A stretch of DNA of 58,355 nt, taken from assembly GCA_947259215.1 (NCBI GenBank), contig CAMYLJ010000035.1, forward strand, positions 1-58,355, in the 5' to 3' direction. The first letter of the stretch is position 1. The number at the start of each line of letters is the position of its first letter. The position numbers were made by a program, and so were the translations under genes. Below, piece after piece: positions 16,925 through 24,748 of this stretch. The notes beneath the pieces are model-generated. The model was not told the origin of the DNA. It searched no databases and saw only the letters and a list, made by a program, of their open reading frames with translations. This stretch comes from an uncultured delta proteobacterium. Its GTDB lineage: Bacteria; Myxococcota_A; UBA9160; JAFDET01.

Positions 16925-17911
16925 GTGCCGCGAGCCGCCCGAACCGCTCTCCTCCGCCGGGTCCTGCCGTGGGTCGTGTCGGCGGGCCTGCTCTTCTACG
17001 TCTTCGGTTGGCTGACCGACTGGCAGACCCTCACGGCGAGCATCGGGCGCGCCAACGTGCCCCTGTTCGTGGCGGTCACCTTCGCCGACAAGATGCTCTT
17101 CTTCCTGCTCTGGACCACGCTCCAGGTGACCGCCATCCGGCGTCTGGTGGGGCCGCTGTCCGTGCGCTCGCTGCTGGCGCTGCGGGGCGGCTCGGAGCTC
17201 CTGCGCACCATCAGCAACCCACTGGCCGACGGCGCCTTCCTGGTGGCTCTGATCCGGGTGACCGGCGGCAGCGTCGGCCGCGTGGTCCTGGCCGCCTCGG
17301 TGCCGGGCCTGGTGCACGGCATCGTGCTCGTGTTCCAGATCACCCTGGCGCTCTTCCTGCTGGAAGGCGGGGTCGCCGCCAATCGGGACGTGGCGATCAC
17401 CGCGGCCGTCGGCTGGGGCCTGATCCTCGGGACGGCGTTCGGCGTGCGCCGGGCCCGCCACAGCGCCTCCGGCCGGCTGGCCCGGGTGCGCGCCACCCTG
17501 GAAGCCATCGACTTCCGCGCGTTCGCACCGATGCTCGGCTGGTTCCTGGTGCTCGGGTTCCTCGACATCACGGTGCAGTGCATCGCCACCCACGCCTTCG
17601 GTGCGCCGATCCCCTTCCTGTCCCTGATGGCGCGGATCCCGATCCTCTACGCGGCGTTCCTGATCCCCTCGTTCGGGAACTTCGGCACCCGCGAGCTGGC
17701 CTGGGCCGGTCTCTTCGGCGAGTACCACGACCGGGACGTCCTGATCGCCTACGCGTTCGCGACCAACACGCTGTTCCTGATGTTCCACGTGCTGATCGGG
17801 GCGACCTTCCTGCCGAGCGCGATCTCGCTGATCCGGCAGGTGCGCAAGGCCCAGCGCGAGGGCGAGCCCATGCCCAAGGGGCCGCTGGTGCACGACCCCG
17901 GCGAGCCCTAG
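16925..17911 (+). CDS. Polytopic membrane protein, flippase/LPG-synthase-like (UPF0104 type)
   Basis: 328 aa with six to eight hydrophobic segments, from VLPWVVSAGLLFYVFGWL to FMFHVLIGATFLPSAI (residue order approximate). The layout and motifs such as RGGSELLRTISNPLADG and IPSFGNFGTRELAWAGLFG recall the lysylphosphatidylglycerol synthase transmembrane family, which includes lipid flippases. It may move a lipid or lipid-linked sugar across the inner membrane (inference). The GTG at 16925 is the only start giving a normal N-terminus; no strong ribosome site is seen. Confidence 0.7.
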   Translation: MPRAARTALLRRVLPWVVSAGLLFYVFGWLTDWQTLTASIGRANVPLFVAVTFADKMLFFLLWTTLQVTAIRRLVGPLSVRSLLALRGGSELLRTISNPLADGAFLVALIRVTGGSVGRVVLAASVPGLVHGIVLVFQITLALFLLEGGVAANRDVAITAAVGWGLILGTAFGVRRARHSASGRLARVRATLEAIDFRAFAPMLGWFLVLGFLDITVQCIATHAFGAPIPFLSLMARIPILYAAFLIPSFGNFGTRELAWAGLFGEYHDRDVLIAYAFATNTLFLMFHVLIGATFLPSAISLIRQVRKAQREGEPMPKGPLVHDPGEP

Positions 17912-17943
17912 CCGCCAGCTCGGCTTCGTCCCGAGCGGTGGCT
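17910..17943. terminator. Hairpin shared by two convergent genes, stops in both arms
   Basis: AGCCGCC-A-GCTCGG pairs with CCGAGCGGTGGCT around a 7-base loop: 13 pairs including one G-U, with one bulged A. The + stop TAG (17909-17911) and the minus stop (17943-17945) lie at the two feet of the stem. Probably a bidirectional terminator. Confidence 0.6.
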
Positions 17944-18488
17944 CAGGCGCCCTCTCGCGTGCGGGTGTGGGCGCCTTGCTCGACGGGCAGGTTCTGGACC
18001 TCGCGCGGGAAGTGATCGACCAGGAAGTCCACCACGTCGCGGACCGAGATCACGCACACCGGGCAGCCTTCCGCGTTCACGATCGGCACGTGCCGGTACC
18101 CGCCGGTGCTCATGCGGTTGAGCACGTAGGCGACGCTGGAGTCCACCAGCAGCCCTTCCGGGTCCGGCGTCATCACCTCCTCGACCGGGAGCACGGCGGG
18201 ATTGCGACCCCGGTTGACGATCTTGTAGAGCACGTCGCGCTCCGTGAAGATGCCCACCAGGCGGCTCCGGTCCGTGCCGTCCTCGGTCACGAGCACGCAG
18301 CCCCGGTGCTCGCGTTGCATGGTGGCCATGGCTTCGGTGATCGAGGACCGGGGTGCCATGATGATCGGCTTGCGGACCGGCAGCACCGAGAGCGGGCGGC
18401 GCAACAACGCCGAATCGAAGACGCGCGAGGCGCGCCGCTCTTCCTGGAAGTACACCTCGTCGCCGAGGTCGTCGAATTCGTTCGACAT
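17943..18488 (-). CDS. CBS-domain protein
   Basis: 181 aa with a tandem CBS pair: first repeat IIMAPRSSITEAMATMQREH to LVGIFTERDVLYKIV, second VEEVMTPDPEGLLVDSSV to VCVISVRDVVDFLVDHFP. Such pairs bind adenosyl ligands (AMP, ATP, SAM) and sense energy or nucleotide status; no enzyme domain is fused. ATG 18486-18488 has AAAGGAG upstream. The 33-base gap to the TOPRIM-like gene on the same strand, which lies upstream, suggests co-transcription. Confidence 0.85.
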   Translation of the reverse strand: MSNEFDDLGDEVYFQEERRASRVFDSALLRRPLSVLPVRKPIIMAPRSSITEAMATMQREHRGCVLVTEDGTDRSRLVGIFTERDVLYKIVNRGRNPAVLPVEEVMTPDPEGLLVDSSVAYVLNRMSTGGYRHVPIVNAEGCPVCVISVRDVVDFLVDHFPREVQNLPVEQGAHTRTREGA

Positions 18489-18521
18489 GACGCGCTCCTT
18501 TCTCGCTGGCCCCACAGGATA

Positions 18522-19115
18522 CTACGACCTGCGGAACGCGACGAGCGCGCGCTCCAGCAGCCGGCGCACCTCCGGGTGCAGGTCGTCCTCGCGCATGGCG
18601 CGGGCGATCCGGCCCGTCTGCAGCGGTCTGCCAACTGCCCGTGCCAGCTCACCTTCGGGCGCCAGCAGTCGCTTGGCGTCCAGGTCCTGAAACGCGTTCT
18701 CGTCGTCCTCGGCGGGCAGCAGGCGCCGGCAGGCGCGCGTCACCCGGCCGTCGGCGGACGGCAGGCGCAGGCTGCGGCGGATGGCCTCCGGCACCAGCAG
18801 GTAGCTCTCGATGTGCCTGCGGCCCCAGACGTGGAACTCGAGCCCGGGCTCCGCCTCGGGCAGCGCCAGGGCGTGGCCGTTGCCGTCGCGGTCGAGCACG
18901 CACAGGCCGCGGGCGTCCGGGTGTGCGTCGCGCAGCTCCCGGAAATGGGCCCTGGCGCGCCCCGGCTGGCGGCCCCCGAGGATCACCGCCGCACGGGCCA
19001 TGGCACGCCCCAGCGGGGCGTGCAGGCGCTGGGCCCAGACACGCAGGACGTCGCGATCGCGAGGCCCTTCGACGTAGAACACGAACATGGGGTGAAAGTC
19101 CGCCCGCGCCCACAT
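18522..19115 (-). CDS. Stand-alone TOPRIM-like protein
   Basis: 197 aa. It starts with FVFYVEGPRDRDVLRVWA (acidic Glu of a TOPRIM-like strand) and has ARGLCVLDRDGNG about 60 residues later, the DxD of a TOPRIM centre, followed by WGRRHIESYLLVPEAIRR. This matches the C-terminal nuclease half of OLD-like or related proteins but without any ATPase domain. It might be a nuclease, a primase-like factor or part of a defence pair (inference). ATG 19113-19115 is used; an in-frame Met nine codons later is possible. It is divergent from the response regulator. Confidence 0.55.
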   Translation of the reverse strand: MWARADFHPMFVFYVEGPRDRDVLRVWAQRLHAPLGRAMARAAVILGGRQPGRARAHFRELRDAHPDARGLCVLDRDGNGHALALPEAEPGLEFHVWGRRHIESYLLVPEAIRRSLRLPSADGRVTRACRRLLPAEDDENAFQDLDAKRLLAPEGELARAVGRPLQTGRIARAMREDDLHPEVRRLLERALVAFRRS

Positions 19116-19190
19116 GCTAGCCCCGTCGGCCCCGAATCCCCAGCCATGGCGGGATTGCTCGCGCCGGGGCTCGGGGGATACCCTGGGACG

Positions 19191-20393
19191 ATGCACTCGG
19201 TGCTGGTGGCGGATGACCACGGGATCGTGCGGGAGGGGCTGCGAAGGCTGCTCGATGCGGAGGACGATCTGACCGTCTGCGGCGAGGCGCGTGACGGGCG
19301 CGAGGTGCTGGAGCAGGTCGAGCGCTGCCGCCCGGATTGCGTGGTGCTGGACATCAGCATGCCCCGGCTCGGCGGGCTCGAGGCCCTGGAGCGGATCCGC
19401 GGCAAGCATCCCCGCACCAAGGTCGTCCTGCTCTCGATGCACGCGGACGCCCCGTTCATCCAGGGCGCGGTCAACCTCGGTGCCGACGGCTACGTGCTGA
19501 AGAACGGGCGCGCGGGCGAGGTGGTCTCGGCGGTGCACGCGGTGCTGGCCGGAGGCAACTACTTCAGCCCGCCGGTGGCACGCGAGATCGTCGAGCAGCT
19601 GCGCGAGCCGCGCAGCGCCGGCTCCGAACCCTACACGCTGCTCTCGAGCCGCGAGCGCGAGGTGCTGCTGTTGATCGCCGAAGGCCTCTCCGCCAAGGAG
19701 GTGGCTCGCGAGCTCGACATCAGCACCAAGACCGTGGAGGCCCACCGCACGAGCTTGATGCGCAAGGTGGGCGTGCGAAAGGCGACGGAGCTCGTTCGCT
19801 ACGCGGTGAAGCACCGAGCCGCTTCGCTCGCCTGCGGCTCGCTGCGCGCCCGGCGACCCGCGCCGTGCTCGGCCCTGCGCTTCGGCGCCGGGCTTGCGGG
19901 CCGCGGGGTCCGGAGCCACGGCGAGCCGGTCAGGGCTTGGGGCCTTGGGCGCGTGAGTCGACGCGAGCCGGTCAGGGCTTGCTGGTTTGTGGTCGCGCCG
20001 TTTCCTTGGTCAACGTTGCCACGGCTTCCAGATGAGGGGTTTGGGGGAACAGGTCGAAGCCCCGGACGTTTGCGAGGGTGTAGCCCGCGTGTGAGAGCTG
20101 GCCGAGGTCGCGTGCCAGGGTGGCGGGGTCGCAGGAGACGTAGACCAGGCGTTCGGGGGCGAGCTCTGCCAGGGCTTCGGTGCATCCCGGCGGGAGTCCG
20201 GTGCGCGGCGGGTCCACCACGACCACGTCCACCGGTCGGGGCAGGGCGGCGAGCACACGCTCGGCGCGCGCTCCCCGCACCTCCACGTTGCGACAGCCGC
20301 TCCGCAGCAGGTTGCGGCGCAGGTCGGACACGGCCCTGCCCTCGCTCTCCACCACCACGAGGCGCGCGAAGCGGCGCGCCAGGCCCACGCTGA
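19191..20393 (+). CDS. NarL/FixJ-type response regulator with a long readthrough tail
   Basis: Residues 1-120 form a receiver domain (VLVADDHG, phosphoacceptor in CVVLDISMPRLGG, Lys in YVLKNGRAG). Residues about 145-209 form a LuxR-type HTH (LSSREREVLLLIAEGLSAK, DISTKTVEAHRTSLMRKVG). The family normally stops near residue 210. Here the frame runs from KHR209 straight into a dispersed repeat and stays open for 191 further, Arg/Pro-rich codons to 20393, antisense to the end of the RlmD gene. The tail has no domain and is the reading of a repeat plus a shadow frame. The functional part is 19191-19817. The stop was probably lost when the repeat arrived; the protein may really carry the tail or be trimmed. 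Confidence 0.8.
   Translation: MHSVLVADDHGIVREGLRRLLDAEDDLTVCGEARDGREVLEQVERCRPDCVVLDISMPRLGGLEALERIRGKHPRTKVVLLSMHADAPFIQGAVNLGADGYVLKNGRAGEVVSAVHAVLAGGNYFSPPVAREIVEQLREPRSAGSEPYTLLSSREREVLLLIAEGLSAKEVARELDISTKTVEAHRTSLMRKVGVRKATELVRYAVKHRAASLACGSLRARRPAPCSALRFGAGLAGRGVRSHGEPVRAWGLGRVSRREPVRACWFVVAPFPWSTLPRLPDEGFGGTGRSPGRLRGCSPRVRAGRGRVPGWRGRRRRRPGVRGRALPGLRCIPAGVRCAAGPPRPRPPVGAGRRAHARRALPAPPRCDSRSAAGCGAGRTRPCPRSPPPRGARSGAPGPR
19822..19904 (+). repeat. Dispersed 3'-end repeat, copy B
   Basis: Begins CTTCGCTCGCCTGCGGCTCG and ends GGCGCCGGGCTTGCGGGCC, matching copy A at 8782-8867 in two blocks. Like copy A it sits at the 3' end of a gene in the same orientation, but here no stop codon precedes it and the response-regulator frame reads through it. 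Confidence 0.75.
19921..19981. repeat. 19-bp direct repeat at the end of the RlmD gene
   Basis: GCGAGCCGGTCAGGGCTTG occurs at 19921-19939 and at 19963-19981. The second copy contains the last two codons and stop (TGA, 19972-19974) of the methyltransferase on the minus strand. It may be a duplication left by insertion or slippage beside repeat copy B. Confidence 0.7.
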
Positions 20394-21156
20394 AGAAGCC
20401 GCCGCCCGCGAAGAGCTCTACGCAGCGCTCGCCCGAGCCCGCCGCCTCGTGTACGGAGCGCGCCAGGGCATCGTGCAGCAGCGCGTTCCCCTGGACGAAG
20501 ACGCCCGGCGAGAACTCCAGGCGATCCCCCAGCACGTCGATCGCGATGCGCGGGTCGTCGGCGAGCGGATGGGCGAGGGGCAGCGCGCGGGTGCTGCCGT
20601 CGGCTCCTGCGACCAGCTCCCACTCCTCTTCACCCTCCGGGCGTGCAGCGGCGAGTGCCGCCAGCCTGCGCTCGAGGGCGGGCGCGAGCACCGGACAGGC
20701 GGACGTTTCGCACAGGTCGTGCGAGCGCCGGCGCCGGTACCCGACGCGCCCCGCCTTGGCGACGACGCGCGTGCGGCTGCGGTAGCCGTACGGCCGGGGA
20801 CAGGGAACCACGTCGGGCGGCGCGTCGAGCCGCAAGTCCCCGAGCCGTTCCAGCGCGTCGCGCAAGAGGGCTTGCTTGGCGGCCAGCTGTGCGGGGTAGG
20901 CGACGTGCTGCCAGGCACAGCCCCCGCAAGCGCCGTAGACGGGGCACTTCGGCTCCACGCGGTCGTCCCCGTCGGCGATTCGGGTGATCACCTGAGCGCG
21001 CGCAAAGCGTTTCCGCTCCTCCACGATGCGAACGCGCACCCGATCGCCCGGTGCGGTTTCGGGCACGAACACCACGCGCCCGTTCTCCGCGCGCGCCACC
21101 CCGTCGCCACCGGCGGCCAGGCGTTCGATTCGCAGCTGGCAGGGGTCATCGGTCAC
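19972..21156 (-). CDS. rlmD: 23S rRNA (uracil-C5)-methyltransferase, RlmD/TrmA family
   Basis: 394 aa SAM-dependent RNA m5U methyltransferase. A TRAM-like N-terminus (LRIERLAAGGDGVARAENGR) is followed by the 4Fe-4S cysteines CPVYGACGGCAWQH and a later CETSACPVL. The catalytic domain has GVFVQGNALLHDAL, ELFAGGGFFSVGLA (SAM), VVVDPPRTGLPPG and VYVSCDPATLARDL with the nucleophilic Cys. The GTG at 21154-21156 is chosen because the TRAM domain begins there; an ATG at 21267 would add 37 residues without homology and overlap the divergent activator start. RlmD or TrmA-like paralogue cannot be settled from sequence alone. Confidence 0.85.
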   Translation of the reverse strand: MTDDPCQLRIERLAAGGDGVARAENGRVVFVPETAPGDRVRVRIVEERKRFARAQVITRIADGDDRVEPKCPVYGACGGCAWQHVAYPAQLAAKQALLRDALERLGDLRLDAPPDVVPCPRPYGYRSRTRVVAKAGRVGYRRRRSHDLCETSACPVLAPALERRLAALAAARPEGEEEWELVAGADGSTRALPLAHPLADDPRIAIDVLGDRLEFSPGVFVQGNALLHDALARSVHEAAGSGERCVELFAGGGFFSVGLARRFARLVVVESEGRAVSDLRRNLLRSGCRNVEVRGARAERVLAALPRPVDVVVVDPPRTGLPPGCTEALAELAPERLVYVSCDPATLARDLGQLSHAGYTLANVRGFDLFPQTPHLEAVATLTKETARPQTSKP

Positions 21157-21265
21157 GCGCAGGAGCCTGCCGTCGTCGCGCGGCTTCGGCAAGCGGGACG
21201 CGAATTCAGGCCATCTTGAAGGGCGGCTGACCCCGTACGCCACGCGCTGTGGTGTCCTCGGGGCC

Positions 21266-22117
21266 ATGAACGCTGCACTCGAGGAGTTGGCCAGGATCTT
21301 CGTCGGGACCAGCGGAGCGGCGGTCCGCGTGCGGGATCGGCTGGCGGTGCTGGCCTCCCTGGGCGTGCCGGTGTTGCTGTCGGGCGAGCCGGGCTCCGGT
21401 CGCGAGTGCGCCGCCCGCGCTCTTCACCGCGCCGGTCCCTGGCGGCACGTGCCCTTCACCCGCGCGGCCTGCGCCGGCGGAGTCACGCCTCCGCCGCGGG
21501 TCGCCGGCGTCTTCTACCTGGACGCGATCGAGTCGCTGCCTCCCGACGACCAGCGCGCGTGGCGCGCCTGGCTGGAGCGCCACCTGCGCGCGAACCGCGT
21601 GCGGGTGATTGCGTCCACCGGGCTCGACCTGGCCAGGCTGCCGGAGTTCGATCCGGCGCTGGCCGCCCGGCTGGCGCGCTTCCAGGTATCGCTGCCTCCT
21701 CTGCGCGAGCGGGCGGAGGACGTGCCCCTCCTCGCGCGCCGGCTCCTGCATCAGCACGCGGAGCGCCTGGGGTGCAAGCCACCGCAGCTGGGCGACGCGG
21801 CGATCCGGCGGCTCGCCCGGCACGCCTGGCCCGGGAACGTGCGCGAGCTGTCCGAGGTGCTCGAGCGCCTGGCCGCCCGCGCGACGGACGGGCCCGTCGC
21901 CGCGGCCGAGGTCGGGCGCGCGCTTCGCGCCGACGCGCCCAGCATCGCCGAGCTGCGCGCGCGGGGCGCCCGGCGCGAGCGCGACGAGCTGGTGGCTGCG
22001 CTCGACGTCTGCCGCGGCAATCTGGCCGCGGCGGCGCGACGCCTCGGGCTCTCGCGCAGCGCCGTGGTGTACCGGGCGCGCAAGCACGGCCTGCTGCGGG
22101 GTCCGGATGAGGGCTGA
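21266..22117 (+). CDS. Degenerate sigma-54 activator-like AAA protein with HTH
   Basis: 283 aa resembling the AAA and Fis-type HTH parts of NtrC-family activators, but broken in key places. Walker A is GEPGSGRE with Lys changed to Arg46, Walker B is FYLDAI with Glu changed to Ala87, and the whole segment that should hold GAFTGA is absent: only about 20 residues (FTRAACAGGVTPPPRVAG) link the two motifs. The C-terminus is normal (WPGNVRELSEVLE; NLAAAARRLGLSRSAVVYRA). It should still bind DNA but not hydrolyse ATP or open sigma-54 complexes, so it is probably a co-regulator or repressor. The next activator starts inside its last codons. Confidence 0.8.
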   Translation: MNAALEELARIFVGTSGAAVRVRDRLAVLASLGVPVLLSGEPGSGRECAARALHRAGPWRHVPFTRAACAGGVTPPPRVAGVFYLDAIESLPPDDQRAWRAWLERHLRANRVRVIASTGLDLARLPEFDPALAARLARFQVSLPPLRERAEDVPLLARRLLHQHAERLGCKPPQLGDAAIRRLARHAWPGNVRELSEVLERLAARATDGPVAAAEVGRALRADAPSIAELRARGARRERDELVAALDVCRGNLAAAARRLGLSRSAVVYRARKHGLLRGPDEG

Positions 22118-23417
22118 GGCCGGGTCGCGGGGCAGCACCGGTTCGCTGTCGGTGCTGCTGGTGGAGCCCGACGAGGCGTGGGCCGCGAGGATCGCGGGCG
22201 TCGTCGCGCCACGGGTGGCTCTGCTGGAGCGCGTCGCGGACGCGGCCGGTGCCTTCGCCCGGCTCACGGGCGGGGCCTGGGACGTGGTGTTCGCCGCCGC
22301 GGAGCTGCCGGGCCTGGAGTCGGCGGCGCTGGCCCGCTGGGTCGCCGCCACCGCACGCGACGCGGCCGTCGTCCTGCTGGCACGGCGGGCCACGGCCCAG
22401 GAGGCCGTGCGCGCCATGCTCGCCGGGGCCGCCCTCTACCGCGCCAAGGGCGCGGAGCTCGAAGCCATCCTCGCGACGGACCTCGCCTGGCTGGCGCGGC
22501 GCCGGAACCTGGAGGCCGAGCCGGCGCCCACCGGCTTCGTGGGCGCCAGCGCCGACGCCGCGCGGGTGCTTGAGCTCGTGGCGGACTACGCGTGCGAGGC
22601 GTCGCCGGTGCTCGTCACCGGCGAGAGCGGGACCGGCAAGGACGTGGTGGCGCGGGCTCTGCACGAGCGCAGCCCGCGAGGCGGGGGTCCCTTCGTGGCG
22701 GTGAACTGTGCCGCCGTCCCCGAGGCGCTCTTCGAGGGGGAGCTCTTCGGCGCCACCCGCGGCGCCTACACGGGTGCCGATCGGGACCGCAAGGGCCTGC
22801 TCGGCGAGGCGTGTGGCGGCACGATCTTCCTGGACGAGATCGCCGAGCTGCTCCCGGCCACCCAGGCCAAGCTGCTGCGCTTCCTGGACGGCGGGCGCCT
22901 GCGTCCCGTCGGCGGCAGCCGCGAGCAGGAGCTGGACGTGCGGGTCGTGGCCGCGACCCACCGGGATCTGGAGCGCATGGTTTGCAGCCGGACCTTTCGC
23001 GAGGACCTCTGGTTCCGACTCGATGTGCTCCGCATCCACATCCCTCCCCTGCGCGCGCGCCCGGTGGACGTGCCGCTCCTCGCCCGCCACTTCGCCGAGC
23101 GCGCCGCGGGTCCCGGGGTGCGCTTCGGGCCCCGGGCCGTGGCCGACATGCTGGCCTTCCCCTGGCCCGGCAACGCGCGCCAGGTGCAGAACGTGGTGCT
23201 GCGCGCGCTGGCGCGGCAGGGGCGCGACATCGAGTCCCTGGAGCGCGAGCTCGCTGCCGGCGGCTCTCCCCACGCGCAGCTCGACGAGCTGCTGCGCCGC
23301 CACGCGGGCGATCTCGCGGAGGTGTCGCGGGCGCTGGGCGTGAGCCGCCGCACCGTCCAGCGTCGCCTGGCGCGGATCGGTCTGCGGGCCGCGGCCTATC
23401 GCTCGACCGGCCTCTGA
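22107..23417 (+). CDS. Sigma-54-dependent activator with pseudo-receiver domain
   Basis: 436 aa NtrC-type regulator. Residues 14-130 form a receiver-like domain (VLLVEPDEAW) whose phosphoacceptor position is Ala64 (DVVFAAAELPGL), so it cannot be phosphorylated normally. The AAA domain is complete: Walker A GESGTGKD (172-179), GAYTGA (219-224, Tyr for Phe) and Walker B FLDEI. The C-terminal HTH is SRALGVSRRTVQRRLARIG. It should activate sigma-54 RNA polymerase, perhaps under control of the degenerate partner upstream, with which it overlaps by 11 bases. The sigma-54 promoter at 32072 is a possible target (inference). Confidence 0.88.
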   Translation: MRAEAGSRGSTGSLSVLLVEPDEAWAARIAGVVAPRVALLERVADAAGAFARLTGGAWDVVFAAAELPGLESAALARWVAATARDAAVVLLARRATAQEAVRAMLAGAALYRAKGAELEAILATDLAWLARRRNLEAEPAPTGFVGASADAARVLELVADYACEASPVLVTGESGTGKDVVARALHERSPRGGGPFVAVNCAAVPEALFEGELFGATRGAYTGADRDRKGLLGEACGGTIFLDEIAELLPATQAKLLRFLDGGRLRPVGGSREQELDVRVVAATHRDLERMVCSRTFREDLWFRLDVLRIHIPPLRARPVDVPLLARHFAERAAGPGVRFGPRAVADMLAFPWPGNARQVQNVVLRALARQGRDIESLERELAAGGSPHAQLDELLRRHAGDLAEVSRALGVSRRTVQRRLARIGLRAAAYRSTGL

Positions 23418-23429
23418 TCCGGGCCGGGC

Positions 23430-23918
23430 TCACGCCTCGGGCCGGGCGAGCTCCGGCCGGTATTCCGGGTGATCGGTCAGCCACTGGGACAGGGCCCGCA
23501 TGGACTGCTCGTTCTTGCGGTTGATGAAGCGGTAGATGGGACCCTCGAACCAGCGCCAGGGCGCGGACGCCAGCCGGTAGCGTTCCTCGAAGTGGAGCCG
23601 GGTGCGGTTGCTCGCCAGCTGCTCCAGGCGCAGCCGCCCGGTCTGGTCGTTTCCGGGCTCCCGGGACAGCATCGTGTACGCATAGCCGCCGCCGGGCACC
23701 ACGTCGGTGACCAGTTCGAGCGCCGCACCCCGGCGTCCGAAGGGCAGCGGGTAGATCACCCGGCGCAGCAGGCCGTTGCCGCCGGCGTCGCCCGGATGCA
23801 CCACCTGCACCTCGATCACGGCGGGCGCGAACTCCGGCCAGCGCGCGTAGTCCTGCATCAGGGCCCAGACGCGCGCCGGGGCGTGGGGCAGGTCCAGCGT
23901 GTAGCGATGCTCGCGCAT
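23430..23918 (-). CDS. SRPBCC-family (START-like) protein
   Basis: 162 aa. Begins REHRYTLDLPHAPARVWALMQDYARWPEF, the classic N-terminus of the polyketide-cyclase/START-like fold, and ends with a long helix (FINRKNEQSMRALSQWL). Such proteins bind hydrophobic ligands such as lipids or polyketides. Function is unknown. It is convergent with the activator gene, and the two stops lie 12 bases apart in an imperfect palindrome (23415-23432). Confidence 0.75.
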   Translation of the reverse strand: MREHRYTLDLPHAPARVWALMQDYARWPEFAPAVIEVQVVHPGDAGGNGLLRRVIYPLPFGRRGAALELVTDVVPGGGYAYTMLSREPGNDQTGRLRLEQLASNRTRLHFEERYRLASAPWRWFEGPIYRFINRKNEQSMRALSQWLTDHPEYRPELARPEA

Positions 23919-23940
23919 CGGCGCCTATCATACAGGCCCC

Positions 23941-24732
23941 ATGAGCTACGAGACCCTCCGCTTCGAGATCGACCAGGGCGTGGGACGCATCACCCTGGCC
24001 CGCCCGGATGCGGCCAACGCCGTCAACCTGCAGCTCGCGAAGGACCTGATGTACGCCGTCCTGCGCTGCGACGAGGACCGCGCCGTGCGGGCGGTGCTCG
24101 TCGGGGCAGAGGGAAAGTTCTTCTGCTCCGGCGGCGACCTGGCGTCCTTCGCCGAGGCCAAGGACGGCGGCATGCCGGCCCTCATCAAGGAGATCACCAC
24201 CTACCTGCACGCGGCGGTATCGCGTCTCGCACGCATGCGCGCGCCGGTGGTGATGGCGGTGAACGGCATGGCCGCGGGCGCGGGCATGAGCCTGGCGTGC
24301 GCCGGCGACCTGGCCCTGGCGGCCGAGTCGGCGCGCTTCACCATGGCGTACACCCGGGTCGGGCTGACGCCGGACGGCAGCAGCACCTGGTACCTGCCCC
24401 GGCTGATCGGCACCCGCCGCAGCGCCGAGCTGGTGCTGACGAACCGCGTGCTCTCGTCTCACGAGGCGCTCGAATGGGGCATCGTGAACCGGGTCGTGGC
24501 GGACGACGCGCTCGCCGACGAGGCCTTCGCCCTGGCGAAGAGCCTGGCGACGGGGCCGACCCAGGCCCACGGCATGGCCAAGGGCCTGCTGCTCGGCGCG
24601 CCCAGTCAGTCGCTCGAAACCCAGATGGAGCTCGAGACCCGCGCCATCTCCGACGCAGCGCGCAGCGCGGACGCGCTCGAGGGGGTCCGCGCCTTCCTCG
24701 ACAAGCGCAAGCCCGACTTCCGCGGCGAATGA
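23941..24732 (+). CDS. Enoyl-CoA hydratase/isomerase family protein (PaaG-like)
   Basis: 263 aa crotonase-fold enzyme. The oxyanion-hole segments are [12 protein letters not shown] and [16 protein letters not shown]. At the catalytic position it has [16 protein letters not shown], the Asp-containing pattern of PaaG-type isomerases rather than the two Glu of hydratases, so an isomerase role is likely. It is followed 16 bases later by the haloalkane dehalogenase gene, probably in one transcript. Confidence 0.88.
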   Translation: MSYETLRFEIDQGVGRITLARPDAANAVNLQLAKDLMYAVLRCDEDRAVRAVLVGAEGKFFCSGGDLASFAEAKDGGMPALIKEITTYLHAAVSRLARMRAPVVMAVNGMAAGAGMSLACAGDLALAAESARFTMAYTRVGLTPDGSSTWYLPRLIGTRRSAELVLTNRVLSSHEALEWGIVNRVVADDALADEAFALAKSLATGPTQAHGMAKGLLLGAPSQSLETQMELETRAISDAARSADALEGVRAFLDKRKPDFRGE

Positions 24733-24748
24733 TCCAGGAGAACCCCCG

